48,020 nucleotides of DNA, from NCBI GenBank assembly GCA_946404685.1, contig CAMJEK010000002.1, positions 1-48,020 of the forward strand, given 5' to 3'. The translations under genes and the position numbers were made by a program. The stretch comes from an uncultured Candidatus Saccharibacteria bacterium. GTDB taxonomy: Bacteria; Patescibacteriota; Saccharimonadia; Saccharimonadales; Saccharimonadaceae. Positions 27,800-36,800 of this stretch are shown here, one piece after another (within the stretch, counting starts at the first letter, position 1; each line of letters begins with the position of its first letter). The notes under the pieces are model-generated. The model was not told the origin of the DNA, ran no database searches, and saw nothing but the letters and a program-made list of their open reading frames with translations.

Positions 27800-29518
27800 A
27801 TGATGAAAAAAATAGGTCAGCTATTGATTTTAGGATTAGTCCTGTCCTTTGTCGGGGCTGATTCTGCATGGGCGGATCCGTCTTCGACTATTGATATTGA
27901 AGTTACAACGACACTTAGTCTCTCGCTCAGCCAGACTTTAGTTAATTTTAATTTATCGTCTGGTAGCTTCATGACGAGAAATATTTCTATTACCGGCATG
28001 ACTAATAGTCCGGCCGGATACAGCATTAGTGTCAGGCCAACTGGGGAGACGGCTGGACTTAAACATAGCAGAGCCTCGGTTAGTGCGGTGATCCCGACGC
28101 TAGATGCGCCTGCTTTGGTGGCAGATTTTCCGGACAGTGGTTGGGGATATTCCGGAGAGGACACCGTGACAACTTATAATCCGTTTTCTACCGAGAATAC
28201 AAATGTTTTTGTGACGGGCGAGCACGGCCAGGCGACACACAAGTTTACGATTGGTATTGGTGTCGGCGAAGAGCTTCCGGCGGGTGTTTATTCAAATGAG
28301 TTGATGTTTACGATGGTGGGGAACATACCGCCAGAACCGGAACCGGCGGGAACGCAGGGCGGAAGCATTAATGAGCCTGGTGGCTCGAATGCTGGGCGTG
28401 TTTATGCGGCTAATTCGCTCGAGAGAGCCTTCGAGATTGCTTATGTGAAGGCAAGGAAACCAGTATATATTGAGGATAGTTCCGCCACGCTTGGTTGGCG
28501 TCCAATGACGGATACTGACGATGCTTCTGATAAGGAAATCCGCTTTGCGATTCAGGATATTGGTTTGACGTTTGAAGAGAATGATACGACGAAAGACGTC
28601 TGCGCTTGGGTTACCGATGGTACGGAAGCAAAGCTGTTGGATCTTAGGGACGGTAAGTCTTATTGGGTGGCTAAGCTTCAGGATGGTCATTGTTGGATGA
28701 CTCAGAACCTAGACTATAACATCGTTGCTGGAGTTCCAATCACTTCAGAAACGACAAACCTGAAACAATTCGGAGTTGGCGCATATACAACAGAAAACGG
28801 ATATGCCCAGGATGCAGCAACAGGAGTTATTTCTTGGACGCCAGCAAGCGGTGCGGGCACAATCGATGCTCAAGCTGCGGCTGCTGGAAATAGCTATGGG
28901 TTTATTACTGGATGGGCGGGCAGTTATTATGTTCCGGCCTCTGCGGATCCGGGTGATTGGTATTGGAAGAGCCAACCATTCTATCAGTCATCGGTTTGCG
29001 ATACTGCGAGTTGTAATTATCTTGCTAAGTCAAACGAACTCTATGCTACCTATTTTTCGGAAACTCCGAGTGCTGCGACAAATAACGAACACGGGCATGT
29101 GGGCAACTATTACGACTGGACAGCCGCTATCGCTACAAATGATTCTACAGTCTATGATGCGGCTACAAATATAATCGATAATCCGGGGAATTCAATCTGT
29201 CCTAAAGGTTGGAGGCTTCCTATTGGCTCAAACATAACTACTGGCGAGAATATGAATGAATTTATGCGCCTAATAAATCTTTATAATGGCGGGCTTACTA
29301 CTAGTAGCGAAAGCATTGAGGGGGCTCCGCTATACGTGGTTCGAGCTGGCGGCATTGGAAGTGGTAGATTATACTCTGCAGGGAACAATGGCCAATACTG
29401 GTCTTCAACTCTCAGTAGTGGATCTCACGTTTACGAGTTGTTCTTTACCTCAGGGCGTGTAGCTGCGTCTGATTCTACTCGGGATTTCGGGTATTCAGTG
29501 CGTTGTGTATCTGAATAG
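27800..29518 (+). CDS. Secreted FISUMP-domain (Fibrobacter paralogous domain) protein
   Basis: Signal peptide; GKSYWVAKLQDGHCWMTQNLDYNI, NSICPKGWRLPIGSN, QYWSSTLSSGSHVYELFFTSGRV...FGYSVRCVSE. Confidence 0.78.
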   Translation: MMKKIGQLLILGLVLSFVGADSAWADPSSTIDIEVTTTLSLSLSQTLVNFNLSSGSFMTRNISITGMTNSPAGYSISVRPTGETAGLKHSRASVSAVIPTLDAPALVADFPDSGWGYSGEDTVTTYNPFSTENTNVFVTGEHGQATHKFTIGIGVGEELPAGVYSNELMFTMVGNIPPEPEPAGTQGGSINEPGGSNAGRVYAANSLERAFEIAYVKARKPVYIEDSSATLGWRPMTDTDDASDKEIRFAIQDIGLTFEENDTTKDVCAWVTDGTEAKLLDLRDGKSYWVAKLQDGHCWMTQNLDYNIVAGVPITSETTNLKQFGVGAYTTENGYAQDAATGVISWTPASGAGTIDAQAAAAGNSYGFITGWAGSYYVPASADPGDWYWKSQPFYQSSVCDTASCNYLAKSNELYATYFSETPSAATNNEHGHVGNYYDWTAAIATNDSTVYDAATNIIDNPGNSICPKGWRLPIGSNITTGENMNEFMRLINLYNGGLTTSSESIEGAPLYVVRAGGIGSGRLYSAGNNGQYWSSTLSSGSHVYELFFTSGRVAASDSTRDFGYSVRCVSE

Positions 29519-29569
29519 GCTGTGGGTGCTGGAAAAATTGGAGAAAATATGCTATATATAATATATATA

Positions 29570-29725
29570 GCGTTTGAGTGGTTATCAGCCACGAGCTGGC
29601 GAAAGAACGGTTTTCCTAGTAGAATCGCCCGTGAATCTGCGTAAAAGACGAATTAAGGGCCGAGTAATCGGAAATTGGATGGTACCGCTCCGCATGAGTT
29701 CCAATGGTAAAACATTGGATTTTTT
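29570..29725 (+). promoter_or_regulatory. T-box-like leader of ileS with Rho-independent attenuator
   Basis: T-box motif ATTGGATGGTACCGC (29674-29688); ATTGGA can pair with TCCAAT (29700-29705); competing terminator TCCAATG-GTAAAA-CATTGGA-TTTTTT; upstream GGTTATCAGCC with Ile codon ATC. Confidence 0.82.
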
Positions 29726-29742
29726 AATATAAAGGAGAAACC

Positions 29743-32646
29743 ATGAAATACAAGTCCGGTGAAAGACGCAGGGCGATCGAATATGAAAAAGCCCTCGTGG
29801 AGTGGTGGAAAGAGAATCGCTGCTTCGAGAAGTCGGTCGAGAATCGTCCGATTGATAATTCGTATGTTTTTTATGACGGACCTCCGTTTATTACTGGTAA
29901 TCCACATCATGGAACGTTGCTTTCTTCAATCGTGAAGGATGCGGTGCCACGTTTCTGGACGATGCGCGGAAAGCGCGTTGAACGTCGTTGGGGTTGGGAT
30001 TGTCATGGTCTCCCAGCTGAAAACTTCGTTGAAAAACAACTTGGCATCACGGATCGTCGCGACATTGGTACGAAGATTTCTCTTGAAAGCTATATTTTGA
30101 AAGCGCGTGAGTCGATGGTGGCAAATTCAGAGACTTGGCGCGGCACGATTGACCGTATTGGACGTTGGGTTGATTTTGATAATTGCTACCGCACCATGAA
30201 CAAAGATTTTATGGAATCGGTATGGTGGGCATTCAAGACTTTGTATGAAAAGGGGAAGATCTATGAAGGCCGTAAGGTTTTGATGTATGATACAAAGTTT
30301 GCGACACCTGTTTCGAAGGCTGAAGTTACGATGGATAATGACGCCTATCAGGTGGTGACGGATCCAAGCGCCTATGTGAAGTTTAAAGCAACGGATGAGG
30401 ATTATTATTTCCTCGCCTGGACGACAACGCCATGGACTTTGCCGGCCAATATGTGTCTGGCGGTTAATCCGGAAATGGATTATGGGGTTTATGAGGTTGA
30501 AGGCGACAAACTCGTGGTTGCGCTTGAGCGTGCTAAAGTTTTGTTCCCAGATCTTAAGCCAGTGGTGGCTTATAAAGGTACGGCACTTGTGGGGAAGAAA
30601 TATGAACCAATTCTGCCAGTAGCAGACAGCTTGTTTGATCTTGGTCTTAGAGGTGAAGATGGAACGATGCGCCGTGATGAGACTTATACGGTGCTTGCTG
30701 GCGATTTTGTGTCTTCTGAAAATGGTACCGGAATTGTGCATATCGCGCCGGCCTATGGTGAAGATGACTACGCTTTGGTGCAGAAGCATGCCGTGGACTT
30801 TGTAGATTGTCTTGACGAGAACGGCTATTACTTGCCAGAGATGAGGAAGACTTTGAACGACCTTGGCGTCCGCGACACGGACGAAAATGGTATTCAAGTT
30901 TGGGCGGGAAATAAGTTTATTGCGAAGGTGCTTGAGGAGAGGGGAATCATCTTTAAGATTGAATATATTCAGCACGAATATCCGTTTAACCCTCGCTCGA
31001 AGGAACGCATTATCTATCGTGCATTCCCAAGCTGGTTCTTTGATGTTGATGGCAGCAAGAGCCTGATGCTTGAAGAGAACGAGAATATTAACTGGTTCCC
31101 AGAATACTTGAAGCATGGTCGCTTTGCGAAGAACATTGAGGCGGCGCCAGATTGGAACCTCTCGCGCGATCGTTTCTGGGCTACGGCAATGCCGGTCTGG
31201 AAGGGTGATAAAGGTTCGGTTAAGGTGGTGGGCTCTTACGATGAGCTTTATGAGCTATCTGGAGTACGTCTTGAAGACTATCACCGCCCATGGGTGGATG
31301 AAATCGAATTTGATATCGATGGCGAGCATTTTAAACGCATTGAGAAGGTTTTGGACTGCTGGTTTGAGTCTGGTTCGATGCCGTTTGCGCAGCTTCACTA
31401 TCCTTTTGAAAATAAAGAGAAATTCGAGCAGAACTATCCGGCAGATTTTATCGTAGAATATGTGGGGCAGGTGCGTGCATGGTTCTATTATGTTCATTGC
31501 GTGAATACGGCGCTATTTGGTCATAATGCGTATAAAAACGTGATTACGACTGGTACGCTGGCTGGAAATGATGGTCGCAAGATGAGTAAGTCACTAGGGA
31601 ACTATACGGATCCAAACGAATTGATGGATAAATATTCGGCTGATTCGCTACGCTTCCTTTTGCTTAGCTCGCCAGTTCTTGCTGGTGAAGACTTTGCGCT
31701 GCTTGATAAGGATGTTTCGGATACGGCGCGCAAGCTTTCGATGATTTGGAACGTGTATGATTTCTTCACGACGTATGCCGAGGTTGAGGGGTGGGATTCT
31801 GAAAATGCCAAGTTGGAACTGAAGAATCCACTCGACGCTTGGATTGTGTCTAGAGTTTATCAACTCCGTGACGAGATTACGGACGGGATGGAGAAATATG
31901 ATATCCCGACGGCAGTTTCTGGAATCTTGCCATTTGTTGATGATTTGTCGAACTGGTTTGTACGTCGTTCACGTCGTCGTTTTTCGAAGAATGATGATGC
32001 TGCTGACAAGGAAGAGGCATTCTCGACTTTGTATTTCGTCTTGGTGTATTTGAGCAAAATTATTGCACCGTTCGTGCCATTCCTCGCAGAGGAGTTGTAT
32101 CAAAAAATGACTCAGAGCGGCGAGTCGGTCCATCTTTTGGACTGGCCAGAAGCTGGTGCGATTAATACTGAGGTACTCGAGGAAATGTCCCGCACACGCG
32201 AGATTATCACCGAGGGACTTGCCCTTCGTATGCAGAAGTCTGATACTGAAGAACAAATTAAAGTTCGTCAGCCACTATCCGAGATTACATATGGTGGGGA
32301 AAAGCTTTCGGAGTTCTATGAAGGTATCATTGCGGATGAAGTGAACGTTAAAAAAGTTACTCATGCGGATGTAGTTTCTTTGAACAAAGAGCTTACGCCA
32401 GAACTGTTGGACGAGGGGTATACGCGTGAGTTGATCCGTGCCGTTCAGAATGCTCGTAAGAATGCTGGGCTCAACATGAATGACCATATATTATTATCTG
32501 TGTCCTGCAAGGTGCCAGAAGCGTTTTCTGACATGTTCATGGCGGAAGTGTTGGCGGATAGCGTGTCTGATAATGGTAACTATTCGTATGATGAGATCGT
32601 GAAGGTGAATGGGGAAAACGTCACGGTGTCGCTTGAAAGAGCGTAA
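29743..32646 (+). CDS. ileS: Isoleucyl-tRNA synthetase, type 2-like
   Basis: FYDGPPFITGNPHHGTLLSSIVKDAVPRFWTMRGKRVERRWGWDCHGLPAE, GRKMSKSLGNYTDP; SD AAAGGAG. Confidence 0.96.
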   Translation: MKYKSGERRRAIEYEKALVEWWKENRCFEKSVENRPIDNSYVFYDGPPFITGNPHHGTLLSSIVKDAVPRFWTMRGKRVERRWGWDCHGLPAENFVEKQLGITDRRDIGTKISLESYILKARESMVANSETWRGTIDRIGRWVDFDNCYRTMNKDFMESVWWAFKTLYEKGKIYEGRKVLMYDTKFATPVSKAEVTMDNDAYQVVTDPSAYVKFKATDEDYYFLAWTTTPWTLPANMCLAVNPEMDYGVYEVEGDKLVVALERAKVLFPDLKPVVAYKGTALVGKKYEPILPVADSLFDLGLRGEDGTMRRDETYTVLAGDFVSSENGTGIVHIAPAYGEDDYALVQKHAVDFVDCLDENGYYLPEMRKTLNDLGVRDTDENGIQVWAGNKFIAKVLEERGIIFKIEYIQHEYPFNPRSKERIIYRAFPSWFFDVDGSKSLMLEENENINWFPEYLKHGRFAKNIEAAPDWNLSRDRFWATAMPVWKGDKGSVKVVGSYDELYELSGVRLEDYHRPWVDEIEFDIDGEHFKRIEKVLDCWFESGSMPFAQLHYPFENKEKFEQNYPADFIVEYVGQVRAWFYYVHCVNTALFGHNAYKNVITTGTLAGNDGRKMSKSLGNYTDPNELMDKYSADSLRFLLLSSPVLAGEDFALLDKDVSDTARKLSMIWNVYDFFTTYAEVEGWDSENAKLELKNPLDAWIVSRVYQLRDEITDGMEKYDIPTAVSGILPFVDDLSNWFVRRSRRRFSKNDDAADKEEAFSTLYFVLVYLSKIIAPFVPFLAEELYQKMTQSGESVHLLDWPEAGAINTEVLEEMSRTREIITEGLALRMQKSDTEEQIKVRQPLSEITYGGEKLSEFYEGIIADEVNVKKVTHADVVSLNKELTPELLDEGYTRELIRAVQNARKNAGLNMNDHILLSVSCKVPEAFSDMFMAEVLADSVSDNGNYSYDEIVKVNGENVTVSLERA

Positions 32647-32658
32647 AGGGAATAAAAG

Positions 32659-32833
32659 ACTAGCACAGCGAGTCTAGAAATGTTTCACGTCGCGCGGTCC
32701 TAATTCCTACAACATGTTCGCGGAATAAAAATGAAAAATGGAGTCTTCTTATGGAAGACTCCTTTCATTTTTATCCGGAAATGTTGTAAGAATTCCGGCT
32801 CGTTCAATATATTTCTAGCCTCGCCATGCCAGT
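32659..32833. repeat. ~175-bp imperfect palindrome (MITE-like or long-hairpin RNA/terminator)
   Basis: Left arm ACTAGCACAGCGAGTCTAGAAAT...AATTCCTACAACAT...ATAAAAATGAAA...GGAGTCTTC mirrors right arm reverse complement ACTGGCATGGCGAGGCTAGAAAT...AATTCTTACAACAT...ATAAAAATGAAA...GGAGTCTTC; TTTTTT follows. Confidence 0.8.
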
Positions 32834-32860
32834 TTTTTATTCATTTTTCTCTCTGTTAAT

Positions 32861-32923
32861 TTGACAAAAGTGCGAAAATAAAGCATAATCAGTATTGACA
32901 AAAATGGCAAAGTGTGCTACTAT
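32861..32923 (+). promoter_or_regulatory. Two tandem near-consensus sigma-70 promoters
   Basis: TTGACA (32861)-N17-CATAAT (32884) and TTGACA (32895)-N17-TACTAT (32918). Confidence 0.78.
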
Positions 32924-33048
32924 TAGGACAGTTAGGAAATAAATAAAAACTAACAAACAAAAAACAACTTGATACTTAATCCGAAAACAGAAAGGAGGAT
33001 TCGGGAACAAGGTCAAGAAAAAACAAACAATAACAAAAGGAAAATAAA

Positions 33049-33174
33049 ATGAAATTCGAGGCATATAAGAATGAGGTCGATTACACTAGCCCAGACTACG
33101 TAAGCGATGAAGCACTCAAGAAGATCAAATCAGCTAAGGTTGGGATGAAGGTTCTCGACGTATTCCATATGTAG
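33049..33174 (+). CDS. Candidate 41-aa small protein
   Basis: MKFEAYKNEVDYTSPDYVSDEALKKIKSAKVGMKVLDVFHM; AAAGGA SD 8 nt upstream; downstream of tandem promoters; absent from ORF track because of length. Confidence 0.45.
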   Translation: MKFEAYKNEVDYTSPDYVSDEALKKIKSAKVGMKVLDVFHM

Positions 33175-33332
33175 TTTTCCGGAAAGGTATCCAATGTAAG
33201 GAAATTTGAATACTAACTAACGGAAAGGATAAATATACCGATGTAGCGAAGCAAAGTTCTACTATATATTATTTAAGGGAATTATAAGCATAAGATAGAG
33301 AAAAGCTTTAGAAAAACAACCATAAATTACCT

Positions 33333-33361
33333 AAAAAACCGAACAATTAGTTCGGTTTTTT
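33333..33361. terminator. Bidirectional Rho-independent terminator
   Basis: AAAAAACCGAAC-AATTA-GTTCGGTTTTTT. Confidence 0.85.
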
Positions 33362-33378
33362 AGTGGGTTTTCTTGGGG

Positions 33379-33407
33379 TTGACTCTTTAAGACGTTTATG
33401 CTAAATT
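33379..33407 (+). promoter_or_regulatory. Promoter of cassette A
   Basis: TTGACT-N17-TAAATT, spacer ends GTTTATGC. Confidence 0.7.
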
Positions 33408-33457
33408 TTTATCAGATAAGGTCATATCAAAATAAACAATTTAAGGAAAGGTATTCC

Positions 33458-33859
33458 ATGGATAATACTACCGTTTCGAATATCAACGATAACATCATGT
33501 CTGATGAAGACTTGAAAGACACTCTCAATTCAATGTCGACAGATGAGGTTTTGCACGTTGTTGCGATTACTTTGTTGACAGAGAAAGGCTTCACTGATCT
33601 TGACGATGACACTAAGAGAGATATGGTTGAAGACTTGGTCCAAAGGGAATACGAATTTATCAACCGTTCCATAATTGCTGCACTTCCTGCTGAAGGAAAA
33701 GCGGAACTTGACCAATTAGTTGAATCAGGAGAAGTTACGGCTGAAGCGATGCAAGGCATCGTGGATAAATCTGGCATTGATGCCAACGCGATTACTGAAG
33801 AAGCAATGAAGAAATTCAGAGAGATTTATCTCGCCGACCACAAAGAAATGGAGGAGTAA
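33458..33859 (+). CDS. Small acidic helical protein, cassette A
   Basis: 133 aa from MDNTTVSNIND; GGAAAGG SD; C-terminal half resembles the 37815 product. Confidence 0.75.
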   Translation: MDNTTVSNINDNIMSDEDLKDTLNSMSTDEVLHVVAITLLTEKGFTDLDDDTKRDMVEDLVQREYEFINRSIIAALPAEGKAELDQLVESGEVTAEAMQGIVDKSGIDANAITEEAMKKFREIYLADHKEMEE

Positions 33860-33860
33860 G

Positions 33861-36800
33861 ATGCCTGGCGGAAATAAAGCGCCTAATGCAGGCGGCGGCC
33901 AGGAGGCTATCCAGAATGATCCTCAGGTCGAGAACAATGTGACTGATGCAGAGGTTGAGAAGAAGCTTGAAACTCTATATGCTAAGCGCGGTAAAAAAAC
34001 ATATGATGTCGTAATTGCAGATATTGGTAAGGAAGGCATCAAGAATGCTGCACAGGGGTATGCGATTGATGCAATCGAGCAGTGGGACAAGGAAGAAAAC
34101 CCTCTATCCAAAATTAAAAATCCTGCCGCAAGGATTGCCTTGTCTTTGCCTCTTAATGTTGCGAATACATTTAAGCGCACTGTGCGCCTATATAAATATG
34201 ACCAAATTGCAAAAAGTATTGGTGAGGAAATGAATAGCCTCGATGCTGTATCTCTAGCCATGGAAGAGATGCAGAAAATTAAGAAGACTTCGCAAATAAA
34301 GAAAAATAATATTGCCGAGATTGTCGCTAACCGTTTGAATGAAAAAGGCGGCGCTCGCGGTATTGATGAAAGCATACGTGAACGTGTGATGGAGGCACGC
34401 GATGCTGGTGAAGATAATATCGATACTGGCGTCGCTAAGAAAACTGATGATTTTCGCCAAGACGTTTTGCACGACATTTTTGCCGAATACGCTAGGGAAG
34501 TTGCAACATATAAAGGTGGGGCAAAAACCAAAGCCGTGAAGGAGGCTCGCGAAGAAGCGGATGCTTTGATTAGTGAGGTAGACAAGAAGGGGACAATAGC
34601 TAACTATGATGAGGTCTTCGCAAAAATCAACAAGGACCTTAAGGGGGCCTTTGCGGAAGAGCTCGGCAAGAAGGCTGAGAAGCATGACCATGACGTAGCC
34701 ATCGCTGCAATTGATAAATATATTGAAGATAACTTGAATGTGTTTGAGGCAGACGTGAAGACTGGCCTCGACGTCAAGGAAGTTAAATATGTCAGTGCTG
34801 GTGATAGATCGACACTTCAGCATGGTATAGTTACAGGTCTTGCAGTTGCACTTGGCACCTCGCTTGTCGTCAACGTAGCAAAGAGCACAGCTATAAAGGC
34901 TGTAACCAATTCAAATGTTGTAGGTGCTATTGCTAAGGTGGTCGCTGCCGGAACCATTGGCGCCATTGCTGGTCGCAACAAGAAAGAAAGGGAACAGCGA
35001 CGCGGAAATATTAAAGACGCGTTAAGTGGTGAATCGAAAGAGTCTGATGGTAAGACTTTTGAAATCGTAAATATTAGCGAGAAAATTGATGAGTTGAACA
35101 AACTTGTTGATGCTGGCTTTAATAGTCAAGAAGAGTATGATAATGCCTCAATGATTATTGCGGATCTTAGAGCGAGAAACAAGATTCAGAATGAGAAACA
35201 CATTCAGTTGCTCGGTTTTAATGGTCGTGACGATGTCGAGAAGTCAAAGCTTGAAATGTTTAAGGCACTCAACAAAGCTCAAAAGGCAATGAAGGGTAGC
35301 GACTTTAATAAGAACGATGAACTTGAATCAATGATGACTCGCAGACTAACTGATCTTTATGTTAAGACTGGTGATGTTGAGAAGAGCCAACGCAAAGAGA
35401 GAACTGCTGCTGCCCTAAAGACAGCTGTCATTTCTGCTGCTACTGCTGCTATTTCGGTCGCAGCATTCGATATGATTAGTGGTTTGGCACACGGAGATGG
35501 CCTACTTGGGGGAAAATTATTCTCAGAGATAAAAGGCCTTGCTAATCACGAGCTGAAACTTGATGGTCTCCATGTGGTAGCAACCGGCGCAGGCGCGGAA
35601 AGTCTCGAAGCTGTTGCAAATAGCGCAGAAAACGTTGAGGTTGATACTGGAGCTGGCGAACACTTGGATAAGGGAAGCGGCGCTGTACTCATTAACGATG
35701 ATCCGGCTGGCGGTGTTGAGGTTGGTTTGGATAAGGATGGTGATGGTGTTATCGACACTTATTTGTTTGGTGAGGGCGAGCAGCCTGGCATTGACCTTAG
35801 CGATGAGTCTCAAATCGCCGAGCTAAATGAGTCGCTTAATCAATATGGTATTGAACTTCAACATGAACAAATAATTTCTTCAGAATATGGCCAGGTCAGC
35901 ATTGAAGATTATATTAATAACGCTGAGAATTCTGTTGAGGTTGGGCCAGTTGACTGGAGTCAAAGCGGAACAAGAGTTGTATTTGGTAATCCGGTTGCCG
36001 TTGCAGCCGATGGTATGGACCAATATGAAGTCAATATTGCAGCCCTTAACGGCGGTGAAATTCCAGACGGAGCTAAATTCTTTATCGATCTCGATGGGGA
36101 TGGTCCTGGAAGAGCTCTCGAATATACAATTCAGGATGGTAAGGCGATTATTCCGGCTGACGTACTCGACACCAGTCGTGTCGGTACTGGTGGCGTAGCC
36201 AACTTCATTGGCGTTGCTCGTGTGGGCGAGGTTAACGCTGAAGGGAATATGATTTCTTATGCAACGAGCTTCGGCAAGACCGCTAATCTCTCAGACACGC
36301 TCATGGCGAGCGTAGATAACGATGTTCATGCCTTTACTGCGATTGACGTTGAAACTGGTGAAAGACTAAGTCAATTCGCCGTGAATCCAGAGAGTGCAGA
36401 AATTAGCAATATGAGCGAAATCTTTAATGGTATCGAGGTTTCTGGCCATGATCGCTTGCCGTCAGTCTTTACGGTTAATGATCTTGGCGACAATGCTGAG
36501 CCAGTCACGCTTGCAAGTGGTGAAGTACTGCAAGACTACGACGTTAGTGGTGGATATCATCCAGAATTTGATGCATTTGAAAATACCGCATTCAAAGGGA
36601 GTGATACGTTCCTTGGTACTCCAATGACATGGGATGCTGATATGGATGGCGTGATGAGTCCTGCGGAAGAGCTAAGCTATATTAAACAGCTGATTGTGCG
36701 TACCGGAACTAACCCATATATGCTTGGTCAGAATGCTTCAAACTATGGCATCCTCGAACCAGAGACGCTTGAAAATATTATTCCTCGCGAAAAGCTTGTC

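Noticed and set aside
30127-31116. 329-aa minus-strand ORF
   Set aside because: Fully antisense to ileS; composition matches complement of coding sequence; no start signals.
32680-32696. parS-like half site TGTTTCACGT in the palindrome
   Set aside because: Only 11/16 match to TGTTTCACGTGAAACA; right half does not match; a chance 10-mer is plausible in 48 kb.
33923-34585. 220-aa minus-strand ORF (and 34254-34823)
   Set aside because: Antisense to the giant cassette A protein; low-complexity Ser-rich translation; no promoter or SD.
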